Shown in pieces: positions 17,647 to 25,484 of a DNA stretch of 64,000 nucleotides; within the stretch, counting starts at the first letter, position 1, and each line of letters begins with the position of its first letter. Below the pieces are notes generated by a model, which was given only the letters and a program-made list of their open reading frames with translations, was not told where the DNA came from and did not search any database. Origin of the DNA: Agarilytica sp045430305 (GTDB lineage: Bacteria; Pseudomonadota; Gammaproteobacteria; Pseudomonadales; Cellvibrionaceae); contig JAILXW010000001.1 in NCBI GenBank assembly GCA_045430305.1, positions 1,178,001 to 1,242,000 of the forward strand, given 5' to 3'. Made by a program: the position numbers and the translations under genes.

Positions 17647-18348
17647 TCACTTGCCCAAGGGAGGAGGCATGGGTAAATACCCACGAGCGTTTTTAATTAA
17701 ATTACTCGTTCCCATCGTTTCGTCATTGAGCGCTTCACCGTAATTATTACGGCAGTGAATACAAGGGCTCATTTTGTTCACTAAGCGGCCTTTTCTAGAA
17801 TACTTTCTAACGTATGCATGCGAGATCTCTACATTGCCGCGATGTAATTCAAAAACATCTCCCAGCTTATCTCTCAAATCACTTACCGCTGCATCTTCAG
17901 CACACATGGTGTTATTTGCACATCCCCAACCTATGGTCTCGCTCCCAGAATCTTTGTGTGAATATCGAGCTGCTACCCAAGGGCCAGCGTGATCACCCGT
18001 TGGTTTTCCATTCGGGAAATGAGAGGGCTTATTTGCCAAGTTGTATGAGATGAGCTCAAGCGGATCTGTCGGGGCTCTTTCGCAGAGACTGTCATGACCC
18101 AACACACTCTCTGCAGTTGCAAAATAATGATGATTATTACTGGTTTTTACATTCCCACAATGTTGTCGACCTTCGATTGTCGTTATTTTCACTACTTCGG
18201 CTACGGTACCGACAAGGGTGAATATTTTGTCTCCCTCATTAAGGTTTTCAGCCGTTACCCATTCCTCAGTAATAACGTAAAAAGGATGCTCCTCATCAGT
18301 AAACATGGATGTTTTTGCGTCTGCAATAGAATATTCAATCTCAATCAT
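17647..18348 (-). CDS. truncated polymorphic toxin: partial Hint (pretint) domain plus YwqJ-like deaminase
   Basis: 233-residue C-terminal piece of a polymorphic toxin. Residues 1-86 are the second half of a pretint/Hint autoprotease: HPFYVITEEWVTAENLNEGD (21-40) and NNHHYFATAESVLGHD (71-86). The first half with the nucleophilic Cys is missing, and the usual terminal VxVHN reads VLGHD. Residues ~140-233 look like a nucleic-acid deaminase toxin of the YwqJ type: CAED at 149-152 and SPCIHCRNN with Cys196 and Cys199 as zinc ligands. A TGA lies upstream in frame, so the gene is not simply mis-started. It reads as a displaced toxin cassette that needs recombination onto a full carrier to be delivered. 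No immunity gene is adjacent. Confidence 0.72.
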   Translation of the reverse strand: MIEIEYSIADAKTSMFTDEEHPFYVITEEWVTAENLNEGDKIFTLVGTVAEVVKITTIEGRQHCGNVKTSNNHHYFATAESVLGHDSLCERAPTDPLELISYNLANKPSHFPNGKPTGDHAGPWVAARYSHKDSGSETIGWGCANNTMCAEDAAVSDLRDKLGDVFELHRGNVEISHAYVRKYSRKGRLVNKMSPCIHCRNNYGEALNDETMGTSNLIKNARGYLPMPPPLGK

Positions 18349-18785
18349 AACGAGAGCAACACGCCTACATATCCATTGAACATGATCGAGGCGAAACTTC
18401 TCGAAGACGTAAAGGGAATTGATATAAACAGAAACTATAGGTATTAATCATTTTTTGTGCGTAAGGGTTTATAGCAAACCCACAGATATGAGAATTGTGC
18501 AGGTATTATAATTACTGACAAAAAAGAAGGCGAGCGGGGACAGTTTTGGCAGCACGCGAGCCCCACTCAACGGGATCTCTTCTCGAAAAACGCCCCCCTC
18601 TACTGACGAATCAACTGGCCAGATACAGCCCACCTAATACTTAGTATGAGAACCCTTTGAAAGTCTGTGCAATGCTGTATTGTACACACCAAACAACCTG
18701 TATAAACAGTCAAAGGAAAAGCATTCAGGTTCCATACGAATATATGGTGGTTATGTAGGTACCAAACCGCTAGGCGGAAACAAAT
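18349..18785. other. intergenic, promoter region for the exported protein at 18786
   Basis: No gene. It separates the leftward toxin fragment from the rightward small exported protein. A TTGAAA ... TATTGT pair near 18656-18685 is a possible sigma-70 promoter for the latter. GGGGACAGTTTT near 18536 resembles a motif common in intergenic repeats but is single here. Confidence 0.4.
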
Positions 18786-19214
18786 ATGAACTTATCGTTG
18801 AGAAATAAAACAATAAAATCAACAATATTTATTATCGGGATGTTATTAGGAGCATACGCTATGTCTGCAGATATTGAACTCAACTGGGAATGGCCAGCGG
18901 ATAGAAAACCAGATCAAAAATTATTAGTCAAAGTTTCATCAATCAAGGCTGATAGCGGTGGTCTATTTCTGTTAAAAAAACCGGCCTCGATTGTAGAGGG
19001 GTTTCCTGACCCATATGTATTTGAAGGAACAATAGAAAACACAAGCGACCAGCTTGATGGAAAAACAATTAAGCTCATTTTGCCAAAGCTAGAATTAGAA
19101 AATGTAACCGAAGGAGGCTATGTAGTAATAGGCGAAGTTAACCCCAGCACATGCATTTGTATTGTAAATATCGAATCTCGAGATACCGATATTTCCGAGG
19201 TCTCATGCCCTTAG
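18786..19214 (+). CDS. small exported protein of unknown function
   Basis: 142 residues with a signal peptide to about residue 28 (STIFIIGMLLGAYAMSA). The mature part is predicted mostly beta (IELNWEWPADRKPDQKLLVK, then VVIGEVNPSTCICIVNIES) and has three cysteines near the end. It is visibly more AT-rich than the core genes, which suggests recent transfer. GGCGGA lies at a good distance before ATG 18786. It sits among toxin modules, so an envelope immunity role is conceivable, but nothing in the sequence shows it. Confidence 0.55.
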   Translation: MNLSLRNKTIKSTIFIIGMLLGAYAMSADIELNWEWPADRKPDQKLLVKVSSIKADSGGLFLLKKPASIVEGFPDPYVFEGTIENTSDQLDGKTIKLILPKLELENVTEGGYVVIGEVNPSTCICIVNIESRDTDISEVSCP

Positions 19215-19291
19215 TATGTAGATAGTCATTTGTGGCCTAGTAGCAGTTTATACTTCTTTATTACTGCTACTTTATTTACTTCAAGAAAACT

Positions 19292-19846
19292 TTATTTTAC
19301 CCCGCGAAAAACCAAGCCCGAAAAACTGTTTTCTACATAAAGCCGCTTAAACGCTTCCGTCACAAAGCTATAGCTCAGTTTATTTGTGGGGCTTTTAAAT
19401 ACGTGATGGTCACTCAACACGCTTTCACGAAATAAAACGCGCTCTTGCCCCGTATGCACCCCTGCATCTACGGCCTCAACAGCGTGAGAGCGGTCTATTC
19501 CTTCTTCTGGGATAACGTACAGAGTGTTGAATATGTAGTACGTATCAATACCTACATGTACCGGTAAAAACTCACCAGAGGGCGCAAGCAAATCTTTGAA
19601 CACTTCATAGGCTTTTGGGCTTAATACAATATTTCCAATAGCCCAGGTCGTTACATCGGGTAACTGCTCTCCCTGCCCCGCGTAATTCTCACTGGCATAA
19701 TACGACGCTATCGGCGCAACCCAGTGTTCTAGCCTTGGTTTTGCTCTAAACCGCTGACTGTAAGAAGGCATTTTGAGGAGTAAATCTGAACCATCGGGCA
19801 AAAATGAATAGCAATTCTCAAAATCGTTTTCAATTCGGTAGATCAT
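19292..19846 (-). CDS. Imm11-like (DUF1629) immunity protein
   Basis: Likely cytosolic immunity protein neutralising the AHH nuclease encoded immediately upstream. I start it at ATG 19846, which overlaps the nuclease stop as ATGA; an in-frame start 24 bp earlier would lie inside the toxin gene. About 184 residues. The pattern VLSPKAYEVFKDLLAPSGEF followed by YYIFNTLYVIP, IFK-like VFKSPTNKLSYSFVTEAFKR and a GLVFRG end is that of the DUF1629/Imm11 family, which is repeatedly found next to polymorphic toxins. Family assignment is from memory of these patterns. Confidence 0.68.
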   Translation of the reverse strand: MIYRIENDFENCYSFLPDGSDLLLKMPSYSQRFRAKPRLEHWVAPIASYYASENYAGQGEQLPDVTTWAIGNIVLSPKAYEVFKDLLAPSGEFLPVHVGIDTYYIFNTLYVIPEEGIDRSHAVEAVDAGVHTGQERVLFRESVLSDHHVFKSPTNKLSYSFVTEAFKRLYVENSFSGLVFRGVK

Positions 19847-20475
19847 AGCTTTCGATTCTTTTTTAACCAACTTTTGTATTCTGCTTCGTCTATCTCTTCC
19901 TGAAGCTTCATTTCATCTTTGATATTGCCATGAAGTAACTGCACCCGCACAGTGTTTAGAAACGCTCGTATTTCCAAATCAGTATCCATGATGGAAATCG
20001 TTCGCTCAATCCAGTTGTAATAGAGTTCGCGGTGGATTCGGTTATGCCCAATCGCGTTAGGATAAAGTGTTGGCTTGGCATCGGCTTTGGTCTTAGGCAT
20101 CCAAGCACCGTTATCAGGGTCATCAATACGAATCTTAATATCTTCTTCAGCCAGGACTAAACGCGAAGCCGTTGCTTCAGGGTGCTTACCTGAAACTAGG
20201 TGGTGCGCCTCCCACTTTGCACCGGGACGAGCTACACCACTCACACGTAGGAACTTACCTAGTAGGGTCGACGAATGCTTCTCGGTAAAAAGCTGGTGAG
20301 ATGTCATATCTGCACCTTCACGGCGAAAAGCAGCCAACTTACCTGCTAAACGTGTTTGATTCATCCGCGCCATTCGTTTTTCTACACGATTGAAAGTGCC
20401 ATGATCTTTTTCTGAATAACTTTCGAACTTGGCTTTTTCAAGAACACTTTGTGGTTTTGAGGTGGTCTGGCGCAT
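19843..20475 (-). CDS. AHH-family nuclease toxin
   Basis: 210-residue stand-alone toxin-type nuclease. KWEAHHLVSGKHPEA carries the diagnostic Ala-His-His (90-92), and NGAWMPKT ... AIGHNRIHRELYYNW supplies the later histidines (144, 148) of the HNH/EndoVII-like AHH fold. The N-terminal ~80 residues are basic and helical and lack a signal, PAAR, VgrG, LXG or RHS part, so any delivery system is encoded elsewhere or the protein is an orphan cassette. AAGGA precedes ATG 20475. The stop overlaps the start of the immunity gene by 4 bp, the hallmark of a coupled toxin-immunity pair. Confidence 0.82.
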   Translation of the reverse strand: MRQTTSKPQSVLEKAKFESYSEKDHGTFNRVEKRMARMNQTRLAGKLAAFRREGADMTSHQLFTEKHSSTLLGKFLRVSGVARPGAKWEAHHLVSGKHPEATASRLVLAEEDIKIRIDDPDNGAWMPKTKADAKPTLYPNAIGHNRIHRELYYNWIERTISIMDTDLEIRAFLNTVRVQLLHGNIKDEMKLQEEIDEAEYKSWLKKNRKL

Positions 20476-20669
20476 TGTTTTTTCCTTAACTAATTGATCC
20501 CAGAAGTTCTTCTTACGAGGGATTATATCGATTATTTACCACCTTTCACGATGGCTGTTTCACACAAATAGCCAAACCAAAGAAGTGACTCAAAGCCACA
20601 AGAATAAAAAGGCTGTAACAGAGCGATGCTGGAACCGTTGCCTAAAAAGATCAGGCACGGTTCAGACAG

Positions 20670-20690
20670 AAACAAAAAACCGCCACAAGG
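20670..20690. repeat. direct repeat of the terminator 5' arm, copy 1
   Basis: AAACAAAAAACCGCCACAAGG recurs at 20828-20850 with one extra A, where it forms the left arm and loop of a terminator. Copy 1 lacks the right arm, so it is likely a truncated duplicate about 160 bp away. Confidence 0.65.
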
Positions 20691-20837
20691 AAGTACGGAA
20701 GAAATGCGAGCGCGGGATGCACTCGGCACATCCATGTGCCTCGCCCTGCGGGCGACTTCGTCGTGCTAATTTGATCCCGTCAAATTAGTGAACCGTAGCG
20801 AATGTTCGATACCGTTAGGGCTCGCTGAAAACAAAAA

Positions 20838-20862
20838 AACCGCCACAAGGGCGGTTTTTTTG
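20838..20862 (-). terminator. rho-independent terminator after tRNA-Ala
   Basis: AAAACCGCC / GGCGGTTTT with a short loop (acaag region) and A/T runs on both sides, so it can act in either direction. It lies 5 bp beyond the tRNA 3' end and closes the leftward gltX-tRNA transcript. Confidence 0.85.
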
Positions 20863-20866
20863 TTTT

Positions 20867-20942
20867 TGGTGGAGCCTAGCGGGATCGAACCGCTGACCTC
20901 AACACTGCCAGTGTTGCGCTCTCCCAGCTGAGCTAAGGCCCC
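20867..20942 (-). tRNA. tRNA-Ala (anticodon GGC)
   Basis: 76 nt on the reverse strand, beginning GGGGCCTTAGCTCAGCTGGG and ending AGGCTCCACCA with CCA encoded. The 7-bp acceptor stem (GGGGCCT/AGGCTCC, one wobble) closes. The D arm is GCTC/GAGC. The anticodon stem CAACA/TGTTG carries loop CTGGCAG with anticodon GGC, and the T loop is GTTCGATCC-type. The 3' end points toward the toxin tract, the side at which integrating islands usually insert. Confidence 0.95.
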
Positions 20943-20985
20943 GTATTTCTGAGGGGGGCGAATTGTATCAGCCCCCTGTTGCCTG

Positions 20986-22491
20986 TCAACCTTCAGAGGT
21001 TTGGGGCGCTTGGCCCAATTGGGCGTATTCTTTCTCGTAGCGTTTGAGCACTTTTTTCCCTGCCCCGCCCAATACCTCTATGGCTTCTCTTATTCTCGCT
21101 CGGGTCATGTCTGAGCCCAACAGTTCCATGGCGTCCATCACAGAGAAGGAGTCTTTAGTGCCGCATACGGCCACGAAGAGCGGGCCGTTGAAGTCACCTA
21201 GTTTAACGGCCATGTTGCCAGCCAGGGCTTTGATGGTGGTAAAGAGTGTGTCTCGCTCCCACTCTCGTACTTTTTCTAGCTCCCATAGGGCAAATTGAAG
21301 GGCTTTCTTTTGGTCTTCAAGTGCCAGCTTGTTAACGGAAAAGTCACTTTCACTCAGGTTTAGTTTGCCAGAAAGCAAGAACGCCACGGCGGGAACAAAG
21401 TCTGAAAGCGTGCTCATACGCGGTTGTACGAGGTCGACTAGTTTGTCGAGTTTGTCTGTATCGATTGCCCAGTTTTGTAGGCGCTGCAAAAAGCTTTGTT
21501 TGTCGAGATCTTCACGAATCCAAAGCCCATTTAACCAATTGAGTTTTTCTACGTCGAAGATTGGCCCACCGAGTGATACGCGTTTGATGTCGAAGTTGTC
21601 GAGCATGGTTTGCAGTGAAAACTTTTCACTTTCATCTGGCATTGACCAGCCCATGCGGCCTAGGTAATTCGTCAGCGCTTCAGGCAAGTAACCCATTTGT
21701 TTGTAGTAGAGAATGCTAGTGGGGTTTTTGCGCTTACTGAGCTTGGTTTTATCTGGGTTGCGCAGTAACGGCAGGTGACAAAACACGGGAATGTCCCAAC
21801 CAAAATATTGGTAGAGCAGAATGTGTTTAGGCGCGGAGTTAATCCACTCTTCGCCGCGAATCACATGGGTGATGCCCATTAGGTGGTCATCTACCACGTT
21901 GGCCAGATGGTAAGTCGGCATACCGTCTGATTTCATAAGAATTTGCGCATCGACTTGGCCCCAGTCGCATTCGATGGTGCCACGAAGTAGATCTTCTACT
22001 GGGCATACACCTTCAACCGGGACTTTCATGCGAATCACGTAAGGCTCGCCAGCGGCTTCTCGCGCTGTTACGGTTTCTTCAGGCAGGTATAAATCTTCTG
22101 CTTTAAGCGCACTGTGAATACCGGCTTCTTTACGTTCGGCACGAAGTTGGTTCAATTCATCGCTAGTGCGATAACACTTAAAGGCGTGACCGGCTTCGAG
22201 CAATTGATCGACGTATTTCTTATATATGTCTTTTCGCTCACTTTGGCGATATGGGCCGTGCTCACCGCCGATGTCTGGGCCTTCGTCCCAATCTAGCCCC
22301 ATCCAGTGCAAAGAGTCGAAAATCGCCTGCTCTGATTCTGGGGTTGAACGCGATTGATCGGTGTCTTCTATGCGAAGTACGAATTTACCCCCATGCTGCT
22401 TGGCAAAGCAGATGTTAAACAAGGCAATGTAGGCAGTACCTACGTGGGGGTCTCCGGTAGGAGAAGGCGCGATACGCGTGCGAACCGTCAT
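20986..22491 (-). CDS. gltX: glutamyl-tRNA synthetase
   Basis: Charges tRNA-Glu with glutamate in the cytoplasm. I start at ATG 22491 (MTVRTRIAPSPTGDPHVGTA), which has GAGGAA 7-8 nt upstream; the frame can be extended 7 codons but without support. That gives 501 residues, normal for bacterial GltX. The HIGH-type motif appears as PHVGTAY and the KMSKS-type loop as KLSKRK. The central FVLRIEDTDQSRST and VIRGEEWINSAPKHILLYQ blocks are intact. tRNA-Ala follows 43 bp downstream on the same strand, an order often seen in gammaproteobacteria. Confidence 0.97.
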   Translation of the reverse strand: MTVRTRIAPSPTGDPHVGTAYIALFNICFAKQHGGKFVLRIEDTDQSRSTPESEQAIFDSLHWMGLDWDEGPDIGGEHGPYRQSERKDIYKKYVDQLLEAGHAFKCYRTSDELNQLRAERKEAGIHSALKAEDLYLPEETVTAREAAGEPYVIRMKVPVEGVCPVEDLLRGTIECDWGQVDAQILMKSDGMPTYHLANVVDDHLMGITHVIRGEEWINSAPKHILLYQYFGWDIPVFCHLPLLRNPDKTKLSKRKNPTSILYYKQMGYLPEALTNYLGRMGWSMPDESEKFSLQTMLDNFDIKRVSLGGPIFDVEKLNWLNGLWIREDLDKQSFLQRLQNWAIDTDKLDKLVDLVQPRMSTLSDFVPAVAFLLSGKLNLSESDFSVNKLALEDQKKALQFALWELEKVREWERDTLFTTIKALAGNMAVKLGDFNGPLFVAVCGTKDSFSVMDAMELLGSDMTRARIREAIEVLGGAGKKVLKRYEKEYAQLGQAPQTSEG

Positions 22492-22602
22492 CGAAATTCC
22501 TCTTAAAATCAAGATCTTGCAAAGGCGGCGATTATACGCACGTTTACAAGCCCGTGCAGCTAAGCCACTATATTATGAAACAATCACACTCAAGATGAAA
22601 AA

Positions 22603-23172
22603 ATGAACAACGACGCGCTCGAATTACTGCTAACACGCCGCTCAGTAAAAGCGGTTGATCTATGCGAACCTGGTCCGAATAAAGGTGAGTTGAAAAAGAT
22701 ACTCGCCGCTGGGCATCGCGTGCCCGACCACGGCAAAATTGGCCCGTGGCGCTTTGTCATAATGGAAGGGAATGCCCGCACACGGTTTGGCGAAACCACC
22801 GCGCAAATATTTAACCGTGCGAACCCAGGCGCTAGCGAAAAGTTGATCGAGTTCGAAAAACAGCGCTTTACCCGCGCACCGTTGGTGATTGTTGTTATCG
22901 CCTCCCCTATTGAACACAAGGTGCCCGAATGGGAGCAGGTGTTAAGTGCAGGCGCATGCTGCCAAAACATTTTAAACGCGGCACACGCGCTTGGTTACGG
23001 AGCACAATGGTTAACGGAATGGACGGCCTACGACGCCGATGTTTTAAAGCATCTGGAATTAGGTGAAAGGGAAAACATTGCCGGCTTTATGTATATTGGC
23101 AGTTATTCGAATAAACCGGATGATCGAGTACGCCCATCTCTAGAAGACCGCGTCCAATATTTAAAGGCTTAG
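22603..23172 (+). CDS. nitroreductase family protein (YdjA-like)
   Basis: FMN-dependent NAD(P)H oxidoreductase of 189 residues. LLTRRSVKAVDLCEPGPNKGELKKIL is the N-terminal nitroreductase pattern with an FMN-phosphate Arg pair. VPDHGKIGPWRFVIM and AHALGYGAQWLTEWTAY match the small YdjA-type branch, which lacks the long insert of larger members. The physiological substrate is unknown. It is divergent from gltX with about 110 bp between. An 8-bp hairpin lies 145 bp after the stop. Confidence 0.87.
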   Translation: MNNDALELLLTRRSVKAVDLCEPGPNKGELKKILAAGHRVPDHGKIGPWRFVIMEGNARTRFGETTAQIFNRANPGASEKLIEFEKQRFTRAPLVIVVIASPIEHKVPEWEQVLSAGACCQNILNAAHALGYGAQWLTEWTAYDADVLKHLELGERENIAGFMYIGSYSNKPDDRVRPSLEDRVQYLKA

Positions 23173-23316
23173 TAAAAGCTTTACGAATATTTAATTTCAC
23201 TTTTATGAATTTTTTATGACACAACAGGGGCGTAATGCTCGCCCTTCAACATCTTTATATTTTATCTTTATTTACCCCCCATATCCCTTTCCGTTTTGTC
23301 ACACCCATTTAACCGC

Positions 23317-23345
23317 AACGCTAGGCCACCACTAGCGTTCATGTT
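23317..23345 (+). terminator. possible terminator hairpin
   Basis: Perfect 8-bp stem AACGCTAG / CTAGCGTT with a 7-nt loop, followed by a mixed T-rich stretch. It is placed between the nitroreductase gene and the promoter region of the next operon. The weak T-run lowers confidence. Confidence 0.5.
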
Positions 23346-23380
23346 TTCTCACGCACCCCAGTAATATTTTTTTAACATTT

Positions 23381-23398
23381 CTGTCGCATTAACGTCAC
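23381..23398 (+). promoter_or_regulatory. Pho-box-like site
   Basis: CTGTCGC-ATTA-ACGTCAC resembles the PhoB box layout (two 7-mers of CTGTCAT/CTGTCAC separated by 4 bp); 10 of 14 consensus half-site positions fit. A GAAAAT hexamer 10 nt downstream sits where a PhoB-dependent -10 would be. If real, the beta-helix lipoprotein and the TonB receptor would respond to phosphate shortage. Confidence 0.4.
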
Positions 23399-23608
23399 AT
23401 TTCTCCGTGAAAATGGCGCGCATATCTAGCTTACAAGCTTAGGTGACAAGAACAATCATTATTTAAAAACGACCTGTTTTTTTGCCACCCAAAAAATTAA
23501 GCCAAGTGCGCCTGCTTTATACCAGCCGCTCACCAAGAATTATTGAAAACCCCAGAAGTTACAATTTATTTAATTCACTCCATAAATATATTAGGAGAGT
23601 TCATTATC

Positions 23609-25378
23609 ATGAAAATTAAAACTCTAGTTAGTCTAAGTGTAGTTGCAGTGGCGCTTGCTGCATGTGGTGGCGGCGACATTAACGTTGATGCGCAAAACAA
23701 CGCAAGCTTTGTTGAAGACAATTCAGTTGGCGATGGCGCGACTGTGATTACAGGTGGCAGTACGACTGAAGAATTTGAATGCGCTTCTTACATAGATGAA
23801 AGCGGCGATACTCAAACAGGCCAAATCGAAGGTGAAAACTGCATTTACGGTACGGAGTTCGTTAACTTCGACAACCCCATTCTTACCAACTTAACGTTAA
23901 CAGACATTGGTGACGGCGCACACATTTTCACAGGGTCTCTGTATATGGGCGAGAACTACGACAATCTCGCGGATGCAACGACAGCCGGTATTACTCAAGG
24001 TGGTGATGGCCCTACTTTAAATGTTCGCGCTGGTGCAACTATCGCATTGTCTAACCCTAACTCAGCTATCGCGATTAATCGCGGCGCACAAATTGTTGCG
24101 CTTGGCCGAGCAGATGCACCAATCACGTTTACTTCTGAGTCAGATATTCTTGGCACCATTTCTTCACCAGAAGCCGTACAAGAATGGGGCGGTATGGTTA
24201 TCGCAGGTTTTGGTTTTATTAACTCATGTGACTACGAAGCCGGTTGGGACCGTACCGACAACGATCCCGCTTTAACATTGGTTGGCGGCCAAGAATGTTC
24301 ACTTTCTACCGAAGGTTTAGAAGGCGGTCGTGAAGTACATTACGGTGGCACAGTGCCAACAGACTCTTCTGGTCAACTTAGTTATGTTGTGGTTAAGCAC
24401 GCAGGCTTCGAAGTAAGTACAGGCAACGAGCTTAACGGTATTACTTTTGGTGCTGTAGGCTCAAGTACGATTCTTGAAAACCTTCAAATCTACTCTAACA
24501 AAGATGATGGTGTTGAATTCTTTGGTGGCGGTGCAAACTTAACAAACTACGTGGCCATGTATGTACGCGACGATTCCATCGACATTGACCAAGGTTACTA
24601 CGGCACCATTTCTAACGCATTAGTCATTCAAGGTGGCGGCCTTGGTAATGACTTTAAAACCGGAAACCACTGCGTTGAATCAGACGGTTCTGGTAGCGGT
24701 CTTAAAGCTCAAAACATCGCTAACGGTTACACCTCTCGCGCAACCATCAATAACTTGACGTGTATTTTAAGTGCGAAACATGGCGACGCAGATGACCAAC
24801 CTGCAAGTGCAGGCATCAACATGGAAGAAGGTCATGAACTTACTGTAAACGACTCTATTGTTACTACGGCCTACGGTGACGCAACAACAGACGCCGACGG
24901 AAATACTGTTGCAGATTTCGCATTCGACAATTACTGCTTCCAAATGGAAGATACGGAAGATCTTGAAAATGCGGGTAATGGATTCATCAATATCAATACC
25001 ACCATTTTTGCATGTAATGTAATTTCTTCTAACAAAAATACTGATAGCGATGTGACTTTGGTAGCCGGTACAACGTACGGCGCTATTTCAGGCCAAGCGT
25101 TCTTGGAAGCGCAAGACAACGTTACTTATGCAGCAGCTAACGACGGCTCTGAAAGCCCAGACGGATCTGCCACATTGAATATTCTCGACACCTTCTATTC
25201 TGTTCCTGTTGAAGACCTCGTGGTTAATGGCGTTACTGCATTAGATTTATTTGATGCCGGAACTACAGTGAACGCCAGCACAACTGTAGGCGCAGTGACA
25301 CGCGCAAATGATTGGACCACGGGTTGGGTGTATGGCTTGGTTGATGGCAACCGCGGCCAAGCACTTTGGTTTGAATAA
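23609..25378 (+). CDS. beta-helix surface lipoprotein paired with a TonB receptor
   Basis: Exported lipoprotein of 589 residues. I start at ATG 23609 (MKIKTLVSLSVVAVALAAC), with AGGAGAG 9 nt upstream; an upstream in-frame start lacks this. After the lipobox Cys the mature part has Gly/Asp-rich beta-helix rungs, including EWGGMVIAGFGFINSC and FFGGGANLTNYVAMYVRDDS. These resemble proteins often annotated only as hypothetical or multidrug-transporter-like in marine bacteria and Bacteroidetes. It probably works with the receptor 106 bp downstream as an outer-membrane capture unit, though a terminator lies between them. Confidence 0.75.
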   Translation: MKIKTLVSLSVVAVALAACGGGDINVDAQNNASFVEDNSVGDGATVITGGSTTEEFECASYIDESGDTQTGQIEGENCIYGTEFVNFDNPILTNLTLTDIGDGAHIFTGSLYMGENYDNLADATTAGITQGGDGPTLNVRAGATIALSNPNSAIAINRGAQIVALGRADAPITFTSESDILGTISSPEAVQEWGGMVIAGFGFINSCDYEAGWDRTDNDPALTLVGGQECSLSTEGLEGGREVHYGGTVPTDSSGQLSYVVVKHAGFEVSTGNELNGITFGAVGSSTILENLQIYSNKDDGVEFFGGGANLTNYVAMYVRDDSIDIDQGYYGTISNALVIQGGGLGNDFKTGNHCVESDGSGSGLKAQNIANGYTSRATINNLTCILSAKHGDADDQPASAGINMEEGHELTVNDSIVTTAYGDATTDADGNTVADFAFDNYCFQMEDTEDLENAGNGFININTTIFACNVISSNKNTDSDVTLVAGTTYGAISGQAFLEAQDNVTYAAANDGSESPDGSATLNILDTFYSVPVEDLVVNGVTALDLFDAGTTVNASTTVGAVTRANDWTTGWVYGLVDGNRGQALWFE

Positions 25379-25411
25379 GGTCTGACAATAAAACCTGAAG
25401 AGCCGTAAAAG

Positions 25412-25437
25412 AAGGGCGCCATACGGCGCCCTTTCTA
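25412..25437 (+). terminator. rho-independent terminator or attenuator
   Basis: Perfect 9-bp stem AAGGGCGCC / GGCGCCCTT with loop ATAC, then TTCTATT. It lies between the lipoprotein and TonB receptor genes and would make the receptor transcript less abundant than the lipoprotein. Confidence 0.8.
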
Positions 25438-25484
25438 TTCCGCTCGTTCCATTAGGAAAATTTCATTACCAAAGGTGAGTTCAG

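Noticed and set aside
20867..20890. Island attachment site duplicated from the tRNA-Ala 3' end
   Set aside because: I looked for a second copy of GGAGCCTAGCGGG within the tract and saw none.
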